From positions 4,030,001 to 4,094,000 of the forward strand of contig NZ_CP097263.1 in NCBI RefSeq assembly GCF_028622115.1: a stretch of 64,000 nucleotides of DNA, read 5' to 3'. The first letter of the stretch is position 1. Every line of letters begins with the position of its first letter. Positions 58,201-64,000 of the stretch are shown here, piece after piece. The notes beneath the pieces were generated by a model that was not told the DNA's origin, did no database searches, and saw only the letters and a program-made list of their open reading frames with translations. The translations under genes and the position numbers were made by a program. This stretch comes from Kutzneria chonburiensis (GTDB lineage Bacteria > Actinomycetota > Actinomycetes > Mycobacteriales > Pseudonocardiaceae).

Positions 58201-58620
58201 GTGGCCCGTCTGCACCTCGATCCCGCCGTGCGCCAGCAGTTCGGGCCTGACGCCAAGGTGAAGGTCATGCTGCACCCGCCGCTGCTACGGGCCCTCGGCA
58301 TGCGCCGCAAGCTCGCCCTGGGCCGCACCGCCGGTCCTGCCTTCCGTGTGCTGCGCTCCATGCGTCGCCTCCGCGGCCACTGGCTCGACCTGTTCGGCCA
58401 CACCGCCCTGCGCCGGCTGGAGCGGGACCTGATCACCGAGTACGTCGCCGTCGTCTCACAGCTCAACAGCGCCCCGCCGGAGCTCGCCCTGCGCATCGCC
58501 GCCCTGCCCGACCTGGTCCGCGGCTACGAGGAGATCAAGGTCGAATCCGTCCGCAAGTACCGGGCCGAGCTCACCGACCTGGTCGCCGAGCTGGGCAAAC
58601 AGGCCCAGGCGGTGCGCTGA
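55258..58620 (+). CDS. indolepyruvate:ferredoxin oxidoreductase-type fused enzyme
   Basis: An 1120-residue single-chain 2-oxoacid:ferredoxin oxidoreductase, decarboxylating aryl- or branched-pyruvates to acyl-CoA with ferredoxin reduction in amino acid breakdown. The N-terminal pyruvate-binding core has AGLVSGYRGSPLAGLDQLLQ. The TPP domain has FFCSGCPHNRST and MGGEGATWVGAAPF. Cluster cysteines lie in CEGCGDCGAKSNC and CNKDFSCLLGDC. The gamma-like domain has NVVLVGVGGTGVVTANQVLA. The GTG at 55258 has AGGAGGG five bases upstream. A perfect 15-base tandem repeat at 57946-57975 lengthens a linker (LPRTDLPRTDL). The Lrp gene is divergent. Confidence 0.92.
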   Translation: MSDRQLLNGVHALARLLVDQSEADRARGWRTAGLVSGYRGSPLAGLDQLLQKQEKLLTEHDIRFVPGVNEELAATVVYGSQLSTQLPDPSFDGVFGLWYGKAPGVDRSSDAFKHANWMGTTPRGGVLAVAGDDPAAKSSTLPSNSAMALAESMMPVLAPASVADVLRLGRLGIEMSRYAGTWVGLTILTSIADATEVVDVASPVDVTIPEFSWRGRPWQPTHRPGVDIPAAIEMEPEVLDGRLMAATAFARANGINTIEGATDGAKIGFIGVGRSYVELREALHRLGIDEQIHRVRMLRLGLVHPLDQETVREFAEDLDEIVVVEDKRAFVEPMVRDALYDLPTRPRVRGKDIIPVNGELDADRIALSLTKPLTERFGADAVHPLPRKRPLLTLTAVSRTPFFCSGCPHNRSTVVPEGSLASAGIGCHAMTTFMDRSLGMTQMGGEGATWVGAAPFSGTGHMFQNLGDGTFFHSGSLAVRQAVSAGTDITFKLLYNSAVAMTGGQDAEGAIDPIGVTHLLHAEGVAKIVVVTDNPRKYRRGTPWASGVTVRHRDDLDDVQRELRTVKGTTVLLYDQACAAETRRKRKRGKISEPPQRVFINEAVCEGCGDCGAKSNCLSVEPVDTDFGRKTRIDQTSCNKDFSCLLGDCPSFMTVIPGSAKAKVAMPTLSGDLAEPAHKPGQANVVLVGVGGTGVVTANQVLANAALLDGMDARAMDQTGLSQKAGAVVSHLRIGPEHRERPGLVGLGAADTYLAFDALAATSASNLDRCAPDRTVAVVSTSQTPTGETVTDPSKILPASSTLLGTIADRTVGGRMVTVDALGLAAKLFGSTTAANFLVIGAAYQSGLLPMSAASIEAAIEQNGVGVATTIQAFRAGRRLVLDPTWPSTEDTAKDELPRTDLPRTDLLRAEPFLATARVILAEAGIESATALTRTADLIGYQDTRYARRYVDVLTGVESEAVREVVARQLYKLMAYKDEYEVARLHLDPAVRQQFGPDAKVKVMLHPPLLRALGMRRKLALGRTAGPAFRVLRSMRRLRGHWLDLFGHTALRRLERDLITEYVAVVSQLNSAPPELALRIAALPDLVRGYEEIKVESVRKYRAELTDLVAELGKQAQAVR

Positions 58621-58633
58621 GGATTCGATGCTG

Positions 58634-58663
58634 CCCCGGCTCCAGAAGGGTGAGGAGCCGGGG
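58634..58663. terminator. bidirectional terminator hairpin
   Basis: A perfect 10-base-pair stem (58634-58643 with 58654-58663) around a 10-base loop, 13 bases after the oxidoreductase stop and between convergent genes. A second, looser inverted repeat (58681-58689 with 58737-58745) follows in the same gap. Neither has a long T-tract. Confidence 0.65.
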
Positions 58664-58780
58664 ACAGCGGGCGCGTTCCCGTCACGGGGGGTGAGACGGG
58701 GGCGCGACACCGACAACGGTAGGTGCCCGAACGTGACCCCGTGACGTCAAAAACACCGTCGCCGCCCGGGCGAAGGAACG

Positions 58781-60253
58781 CTAGCCGTCGGTCACCACGA
58801 AGCCGAGCGTGCCCTCCTTGGTGACCTTGGCGCTCTCGCAGTTGGCGATCACCGAGTCGAAGTGGCTGTTGCCCGAATTGCACCGGTACAGCGCCGTGGT
58901 CGCGACGCCGGTCGGCTTGTTCTGGTAGACGTAGCCGAGCAGGCCGAGCGAGGTCTGGCCCTCGCAGTTGCCGGTCTGGTCGACCGAGCTGAAGTGGTCG
59001 TCGGTGGTCTTCATCTTGCACGAGTAGAGCTTGATCGTGCCGGGCTCCGCCTTGGCCACCACCGAGCCCAGCGGGCCCTCACGGGTGAAGCCGGCCGGCA
59101 CGGCCGACTTGGGCGTGCCGGTGAAGTGGAAGCCCTTGGGGTTGTTGTAGCGGGTCAGCAGGGCCAGCACGAGCGGCGGCTTCGTCGTGGTGGTCGTGGT
59201 CTTCGACGTCGTCGTGGTCGTGGCGGCGGTCGACGTCGTGGTGGCGGCGGTCGTGGTGGTCGTCGTGGGCAGCGCCGAAGTCGCCGTCGCCGTGGTCGAC
59301 GAGGCGAGGGCCGCGGCCGAGGCGACCCCGTCCTGCTGGCCCGAGTTGGACAGCAGCACCGCGGACGTCGTCGCAACGGCGACCACCGCGGCCGCGGCGC
59401 CACCGATGACCAAAGCCTTGCGACGCCCCGGTTTCGGCTCCTTCTCCCACGGGTCAACCGGGCGGGTGGCCGACAGCCGAACCCCGCCGGACAGCACCTG
59501 CCGCACGTCGGTCGGCGTCCAGCGCTGGTACGGGTCCTGGATCAGCAGGCCCAGGATCACCTCGGCCAGCGGCCCCTGGCACAGCTGGAGCCGCGGCTCC
59601 TCGTACATGATCGCGTGCAGGGTGGCGGCGGTGGTGTCGCGGTGGAACGGCCCGCGGCCCTCGACGGCGTGGAACAGCGTCGCGCCGAGCGCCCACAGGT
59701 CGGAGGCGGGGCCGGGGAAGCCGCCGTTGAACAGCTCGGGCGCCATGTAGCCGGGCGAGCCGAGCACGCCGTTGGACGTGTGGCCGGGGTCGTCCATGGC
59801 GCGGGCGATGCCGAAGTCGGCCAGCTTGACCCGGTCGCCGGGCAGCAGCATCACGTTGCTGGGCTTGACGTCCCGGTGCACGACACCGGCGGCGTGCGCC
59901 ACCTCGAGGGCCGTCAGCAGGGCAAGGCCGATGTTGGCGACGCGGTCGGGGGCCAGCGGGCCCTGGGCGGCCATGATGTCGGCGAGGGTGGGGGCCTCGA
60001 CCAGCTCCATCACGACGAAGGTGGAGCCGCGGTCGGTCAGCACGTCGTAGACGGTGACGACGCCGGGGTCGTTGAGGCGGCCGGCGGTGCGGGCCTCGCG
60101 CAGCACGCGGTCCATGCCGCCGGGCGGCACCTGGATCTCCTTGAGCGCGACCTGCCGGCCGATGACGCGGTCGTCGGCGCGCCACACCACGCCCATGCCG
60201 CCCCGGCCCAGCTCGCCGACGATCACATAGCGGTCGGCCACCACCCGGTTCAC
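58781..60253 (-). CDS. membrane-bound Ser/Thr protein kinase with extracellular Cys-containing domain
   Basis: A kinase of about 490 residues. The N-terminal catalytic domain has GELGRGGMGVVW, VALKE (Lys), VVHRDVKPSNVMLL, LADFGIAR and GYMAPELF. One membrane segment (ALVIGGAAAAVVAVATTSAV) follows residue about 275, then a Thr/Ala linker and an extracellular part of about 130 residues with repeated lysine-cysteine units (LYSCKMKTTDDHF ... LYRCNSGNSHFDS; GLLGYV), resembling DUF5648 rather than PASTA. The GTG at 60253 has GGAGGGG upstream and puts the kinase fold at the N-terminus; GTG 60304 is possible. It is divergent from a two-component system. It probably senses an envelope ligand. Confidence 0.88.
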   Translation of the reverse strand: MNRVVADRYVIVGELGRGGMGVVWRADDRVIGRQVALKEIQVPPGGMDRVLREARTAGRLNDPGVVTVYDVLTDRGSTFVVMELVEAPTLADIMAAQGPLAPDRVANIGLALLTALEVAHAAGVVHRDVKPSNVMLLPGDRVKLADFGIARAMDDPGHTSNGVLGSPGYMAPELFNGGFPGPASDLWALGATLFHAVEGRGPFHRDTTAATLHAIMYEEPRLQLCQGPLAEVILGLLIQDPYQRWTPTDVRQVLSGGVRLSATRPVDPWEKEPKPGRRKALVIGGAAAAVVAVATTSAVLLSNSGQQDGVASAAALASSTTATATSALPTTTTTTAATTTSTAATTTTTSKTTTTTTKPPLVLALLTRYNNPKGFHFTGTPKSAVPAGFTREGPLGSVVAKAEPGTIKLYSCKMKTTDDHFSSVDQTGNCEGQTSLGLLGYVYQNKPTGVATTALYRCNSGNSHFDSVIANCESAKVTKEGTLGFVVTDG

Positions 60254-60327
60254 GCTGTCGAACCCCTCCACGAGACCTTCACATCTTCCGCCATCGCTCT
60301 CCACGGCCCGCGTCTAGGGTCGGTCAC

Positions 60328-61011
60328 ATGGCGGAGCAACAGCGGCGAGTGCTCGTTGTGGACGACGAGCCGACGATCGCGGAGTCGGTCGCGGCGCGGC
60401 TGCGGGCCGAAGGGTTCGAGGTGGAGACGGCGGCCGACGGGCCGTCAGCGGTGGCGGCGGCGTCGGCCCGGCGGCCGGACCTGGTGGTGCTGGACGTGAT
60501 GCTGCCCGGTTTCGACGGCCTCGAGGTGTGCCGGCGCATCCAGGCCGAGCGGCCGGTCCCGGTGCTGATGCTGACCGCCCGCGACGAAGAGACGGATCTG
60601 CTGGTCGGGCTGGCCGTCGGGGCCGACGACTACCTGACGAAGCCGTTCTCGATCCGTGAGCTGGCGGCCCGCGTCCACGCCCTGCTGCGCCGGGCCGGAC
60701 GGGCCGAGCAGCGGGACGGCCACCGCATCGTGCTGGCCGACCTGGAGATCGACGTGGTCGAGCGGCGGGTGCACCGGTCGGGAGAGGAGGTGCACCTGAC
60801 GCCGACGGAGTTCCAGCTGCTGGTGCACCTCGCGGGCCGGCCGCGGGCGGTGCTGCCGCGGGAACGGCTGCTGGCCGAGGTGTGGGGCTGGGGCGAAGCG
60901 GCCAGCACCCGCACTGTGGACAGTCACGTCAAGGCATTGCGACGAAAGCTCGGCGCCGACCTGATCAGGACCGTGCACGGCGTCGGCTACGCGCTGGAGG
61001 TGCCGCGGTGA
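60328..61011 (+). CDS. OmpR/PhoB-family response regulator
   Basis: A 227-residue regulator. The receiver has VLVVDDEP, the phosphoacceptor Asp in LVVLDVMLPG and Lys in YLTKPFSIRE. The winged-helix output domain has VHLTPTEFQLLVHLAGRPRA and STRTVDSHVKALRRKLG. Its TGA overlaps the kinase GTG (GTGA). With the next two genes it makes a sensor-regulator-membrane protein operon. Confidence 0.94.
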   Translation: MAEQQRRVLVVDDEPTIAESVAARLRAEGFEVETAADGPSAVAAASARRPDLVVLDVMLPGFDGLEVCRRIQAERPVPVLMLTARDEETDLLVGLAVGADDYLTKPFSIRELAARVHALLRRAGRAEQRDGHRIVLADLEIDVVERRVHRSGEEVHLTPTEFQLLVHLAGRPRAVLPRERLLAEVWGWGEAASTRTVDSHVKALRRKLGADLIRTVHGVGYALEVPR

Positions 61012-62030
61012 AGCTCCCAGACCGGGTGCTAGCACTGCTAGAACTCTTGCCCAGACCGCTGGACCCGGTCCGTTCCATCAAGCTCAAGCTGGGGATCCTG
61101 CTGGTCGCCTCGGGCGCGACGGCGCTGGCGTTCTTCCGCTGGCAGATCGGCTGGCTGCCGCCGGCGACCTCGATCATGGCCATCGTGCTGGCCCTGTGCA
61201 CGTCGCAGGTGCTGGCCCACGGCATGACCCGGCCGCTGCGGGAGATGACCGCCTCGGCCAAGTCCATCGCCCGCGGCAACTACCTGGTCCGGGTGCGGGC
61301 CACCGCCCGCGACGAGGTCGGCGAGCTGGCCACGGCGTTCAACCAGATGGCCGCCGACCTGGGCGCGGCCGACCAGCAGCGCCGGGACCTGATCGCCAAC
61401 GTGTCGCACGAGCTGCGGACGCCCATCACCGCCCTGCAGGCCGTGCTGGAGAACGTCGTGGACGGCGTGACCCCGGCCGACCCGGCCACCATGAGCACCG
61501 CCCTGGCCCAGACCCAACGCCTCGGCCGGCTGGTCGAGGAGCTGCTCGACCTGTCACGGCTGGACGCCGGCGTGCTGACCCTGGCCCGGGAGCAGCTGGC
61601 GCTGGCCCCGCTGCTGGCCGACATGGTCGCCGAGGCCGAGGTCGCCGACCGCGGCACCCGGTTCGACGTGAAGGTCTCCCCCGCCGACGCCACGGTGTAC
61701 GCCGACCGCGGGCGTCTGCACCAGGTCGTGGCCAACCTGCTGGACAACGCCTCCCGGCACGGTCCCCGTGGCGGTCTGGTGCGGGTGCGGGCGGCCGCGC
61801 ACGCCGACCACACCGTCATCGAGGTGCTGGACGAGGGCCCGGGCATCGCCGCCGCCGACCGGGACCGCGTGTTCGAGCGCTTCACCCGCGGCGAGCGGTC
61901 CGGCGACGGCGGCACCGGCCTCGGACTGGCCATCGCGCGCTGGGTCGTCGACCTGCACGGCGGCACCATCGCCGTGGTCGACCCCGGCCACGCCGGCTGC
62001 CGCATCAAGGTCACCCTGCCCGCCCTGTAA
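61008..62030 (+). CDS. sensor histidine kinase (HAMP type)
   Basis: A 340-residue membrane kinase. Two close hydrophobic segments (about residues 27-43 and 50-68) leave almost no extracellular loop, so it likely senses membrane or intracellular change. HAMP and the H-box DLIANVSHELRTPITALQAV follow. The N-box is VVANLLDNASRHG; nucleotide-binding G-boxes are DEGPGIA and GGTGLGLAIA. It starts with GTG at 61008, coupled to the response regulator. Confidence 0.93.
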   Translation: MKLPDRVLALLELLPRPLDPVRSIKLKLGILLVASGATALAFFRWQIGWLPPATSIMAIVLALCTSQVLAHGMTRPLREMTASAKSIARGNYLVRVRATARDEVGELATAFNQMAADLGAADQQRRDLIANVSHELRTPITALQAVLENVVDGVTPADPATMSTALAQTQRLGRLVEELLDLSRLDAGVLTLAREQLALAPLLADMVAEAEVADRGTRFDVKVSPADATVYADRGRLHQVVANLLDNASRHGPRGGLVRVRAAAHADHTVIEVLDEGPGIAAADRDRVFERFTRGERSGDGGTGLGLAIARWVVDLHGGTIAVVDPGHAGCRIKVTLPAL

Positions 62031-62098
62031 CCCCTCACTTCTCGTACCGTCCGCCCGCTCGGGTGCGACGGCGATACCACCTGCCCTGGAGTTGCTCG

Positions 62099-63472
62099 AT
62101 GAGCTATGCGCCGATGAACGCCGTCCACACGAAGGTCGCCACGGCCCCGACCAACCCCACGCCGAAACCGTGGCCGGTGCTGATGGCCGGCGTGGTCACC
62201 GCCGCACTCGTGCCGCTGGACAGACCGGGCGTTGGCTGGCTGATCGCCGCCCTGCTGCTGGTGGTCGTGGTCTGCACGCAGATCAAGCGCCCCAAGCTGA
62301 TCAGCGTCGGATGGGCGGCGGTGACCGTGCTGCTGGTCGGCGTGGGCACGCTGCGGGCGGCGGAGTGGCTGTTCGTGCTGTGCCTGTTGACGGCCGTGGT
62401 GACGGCGTCGCTGGCGGTCAGCGGCGGCCGCACGACGACGGCCCTGCTGTTCGGCTCGGTGATGGCCTTTCCCTCTCTGGGCAGGGGATTCGGCAAGATC
62501 CGCGGCGGCGGGCGGATGACGGTGTCGGTCGGCGTCGGTGTGGGCATGGTGGCGATCTTCGGTGCGCTGTTCGCCACGGCCGATCGGGACTTCGCCACAT
62601 TGCTCAGCGAAAGTACGCCCACAGTGGACAGTGGATCGGTTGCCCGGACGCTGTTCCTGTTCGTCGTGGGCGGTTTGATCGCGGCCGGGGCGCTGCGGCC
62701 GATCGTGCGGAAGCGGCCGTACCGACCGAGTCAGACGGTGGTTCGCCGGTTGGAGTGGGGCGTGCCGGTCGGCATGCTGGTGGTGCTGTTCGCGACCTTT
62801 GTCGCCGTGCAGATGGTGTCGTGGTTCGGTGGCAGCGCGTACGTGCAGCGGACGGCCGACCTGACGTACTCCCAGTTCGCCCGCACGGCCTTCTGGCAGC
62901 TGACCGCCGTCACGGTGTTGACGTTGGCCGTCATCGGCGTCACGGCACGCATAGCGCCACGGGAGTCGGTCGCGGATCGCTTGTGGCTCAGGGGGATTCT
63001 CGGCGCGCTGTCGGTGCTCACGCTGATCGTCGTCGCTTCGGCGCTCAGCCGGATGTGGGCGTATCAGGAGGCGTACGGCTTCACCGTGTTGCGGCTCATG
63101 GTGGAAGCGTGCGAGATCTGGCTCGGTCTGGTGTACGTGATGATCATCGCGGCTGGGGTGAAGCTGAACGGTCGCTGGCTGCCCAAGGCGATGCTCAGCA
63201 CCGCGGTCGGGTCGCTGCTGGTGCTCGCGGCGGTGGATCCGGAGTATCTCGTTGCCCGGCAGGACGTCCAGCGCTGGCAGCAGACCCAGCAGCTGGACAC
63301 CCTCTACCTGTCCGGGCTGTCGGTTGACATCCTACCGGCGCTGGAAGGCTTGCCGGACAACGTGAAGTCGTGCGCCATGCCGTGGCGGACGCTGCCGCTG
63401 GACGACTTCCGCGAGTGGAACATCTCCCGCGCCGCGGCCCGGGATGCCCTTCGCCCGAACGCCTGCCGGTGA
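62099..63472 (+). CDS. DUF4173/DUF4153-type polytopic membrane protein
   Basis: A 457-residue membrane protein with about ten to twelve hydrophobic segments. GVGWLIAALLLVVVVCTQI, MAFPSLGRGFGKIRGGGRMT and MWAYQEAYGFTVLRLMVEAC are typical of the DUF4173 family. A soluble C-terminus of about 70 residues carries tandem D/Q-rich segments. The ATG at 62099 is preferred, 69 bases after the kinase. This family is often next to two-component genes in actinomycetes, but its function is unknown. It may be the target of the upstream system. Confidence 0.85.
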   Translation: MSYAPMNAVHTKVATAPTNPTPKPWPVLMAGVVTAALVPLDRPGVGWLIAALLLVVVVCTQIKRPKLISVGWAAVTVLLVGVGTLRAAEWLFVLCLLTAVVTASLAVSGGRTTTALLFGSVMAFPSLGRGFGKIRGGGRMTVSVGVGVGMVAIFGALFATADRDFATLLSESTPTVDSGSVARTLFLFVVGGLIAAGALRPIVRKRPYRPSQTVVRRLEWGVPVGMLVVLFATFVAVQMVSWFGGSAYVQRTADLTYSQFARTAFWQLTAVTVLTLAVIGVTARIAPRESVADRLWLRGILGALSVLTLIVVASALSRMWAYQEAYGFTVLRLMVEACEIWLGLVYVMIIAAGVKLNGRWLPKAMLSTAVGSLLVLAAVDPEYLVARQDVQRWQQTQQLDTLYLSGLSVDILPALEGLPDNVKSCAMPWRTLPLDDFREWNISRAAARDALRPNACR

Positions 63473-63473
63473 C

Positions 63474-64000
63474 TCAGTAGGCGAACCGCACGAAGAGAAT
63501 GCCGCCGAGCACGAAGAACACCAGCACGATCAACGTGGACGAGTAGTCGCCGTTGGAGCTCGTCACAGCCTGGTCCACGACGCCGGTGAGCTGCACGCCG
63601 CAGCTGGCGGTGACGGTGTGCCGGCCGGGCTCGATCTTGGTGAACTCCACGGGCGCGGTGAAGGCGCCGGCGCTGTCGGCCGTGGTCGCGCCGACCTGCT
63701 CGCCGCCCGAGGTGAGCACGACGGAATGGCCAGGCTCGCAACCGGTTCCGGACGCGGAGAGCGTGTCGCCGGGCTGGATGCTGGTGTGGTCCAGGGTCAG
63801 GCCGCCGTCGGTCTTCGGCTCGTCGGTCACCGACGGAACCGGTGTCGGAGCGTCGGTTGTCGTGGTGGCAACGGAAGTCGTGGTGGTCGTGTTCGGGGTG
63901 GTGCCGACGGTCGGCGGCGTTGTCGTTGTCACGCGGGGCGTTGTTGTCGTGACAACCGGTGGCGTCGTGGTGGTCGTCGGCACCGGTGTGGTGACTGTGG
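63474..64000 (-). CDS. Thr-rich cell-surface protein, 3' part (runs off the window)
   Basis: The 3' portion of a leftward gene; the 5' end lies beyond 64000. From the N-terminal side it has a long Thr/Pro linker (TTTTPPVVTTTTPRVTTTTP), an Ig-like bacterial domain of about 80 residues (LDHTSIQPGDTLSASGTGCE ... GRHTVTASCG), and a C-terminal membrane helix (LIVLVFFVLGGILFVRF) ending in Ala-Tyr. It is a probable wall-spanning or envelope protein. It is tail-to-tail with the DUF4173 gene, with only one base between stops. Confidence 0.75.
   Translation of the reverse strand, partial: TVTTPVPTTTTTPPVVTTTTPRVTTTTPPTVGTTPNTTTTTSVATTTTDAPTPVPSVTDEPKTDGGLTLDHTSIQPGDTLSASGTGCEPGHSVVLTSGGEQVGATTADSAGAFTAPVEFTKIEPGRHTVTASCGVQLTGVVDQAVTSSNGDYSSTLIVLVFFVLGGILFVRFAY

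Overview
The window is high-GC DNA packed with short-gap operons, GTG/TTG starts, leaderless-looking promoters and regulator families typical of filamentous Actinomycetota. The EspR-like XRE regulator, the XRE/ImmA-IrrE/MAB_1171c gene set, DUF5997, SARP and Trypco2 proteins point to the Pseudonocardiales (a Kutzneria- or Amycolatopsis-like genome). This placement is inferred from gene content; there is no rRNA in the window. No tRNA, rRNA, insertion sequence or CRISPR array was seen.

Layout. 0.2-6.2 kb: gltBD (glutamate synthase). 6.3-9.3 kb: small membrane protein, PPOX-type flavoprotein, nitrilase-family amidohydrolase with a DUF695-like partner, and a divergent GntR regulator. 9.7-11.9 kb: operon of EspR-like XRE regulator, ImmA/IrrE-type metallopeptidase and MAB_1171c-type membrane protein. 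11.8-14.7 kb: AidB-type acyl-CoA dehydrogenase (frameshifted), TetR and an atypical LuxR/NarL regulator. 15-17.3 kb: cytochrome P450, a hairpin-rich spacer and a SARP. 17.3-20.7 kb: a two-gene Trypco2 / trypsin-P-loop-Sel1 locus that looks like an NTP-dependent conflict system. 20.7-27.1 kb: aldehyde dehydrogenase (frameshifted), two APC permeases, Lrp regulator and class III aminotransferase, probably for polyamine or omega-amino acid use. 27.1-29.5 kb: MerR, aldo/keto reductase and methyltransferase, separated by a mosaic duplication scar.

29.5-44.9 kb is a complete choline-to-glycine pathway. BetB, BetA, an APC permease, a dimethylglycine dehydrogenase-like FAD/GcvT protein and a Rieske betaine demethylase form one leftward operon. 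A Rieske ferredoxin and its FAD reductase form a second. An IclR regulator lies between these and a rightward soxBDAG sarcosine oxidase operon. The same three-half-site motif, GTTGC-N7-GCAAC-N14-GCAAC, precedes all three operons and is a strong candidate for the IclR operator.

44.8-48.7 kb: polytopic membrane protein, cold-shock protein, HxlR with divergent NAD(P)-binding reductase, and epoxide-hydrolase-like enzyme. 48.8-53.3 kb: a 1.5-kilo-residue STAND-like NTPase with an alpha-solenoid, bracketed by two copies of a hairpin repeat. 53.5-58.6 kb: HTH-less LysR effector-domain protein divergent from DUF5997, then Lrp divergent from indolepyruvate:ferredoxin oxidoreductase. 58.8-64 kb: Ser/Thr kinase, two-component system with a DUF4173-type membrane protein, and the 3' end of a Thr-rich surface protein.

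Four genes (acyl-CoA dehydrogenase, aldehyde dehydrogenase, dimethylglycine dehydrogenase-like, IclR) each show one frameshift. Each is repaired by adding one base to a short G/C run, so uncorrected homopolymer errors are more likely than four independent pseudogenes.
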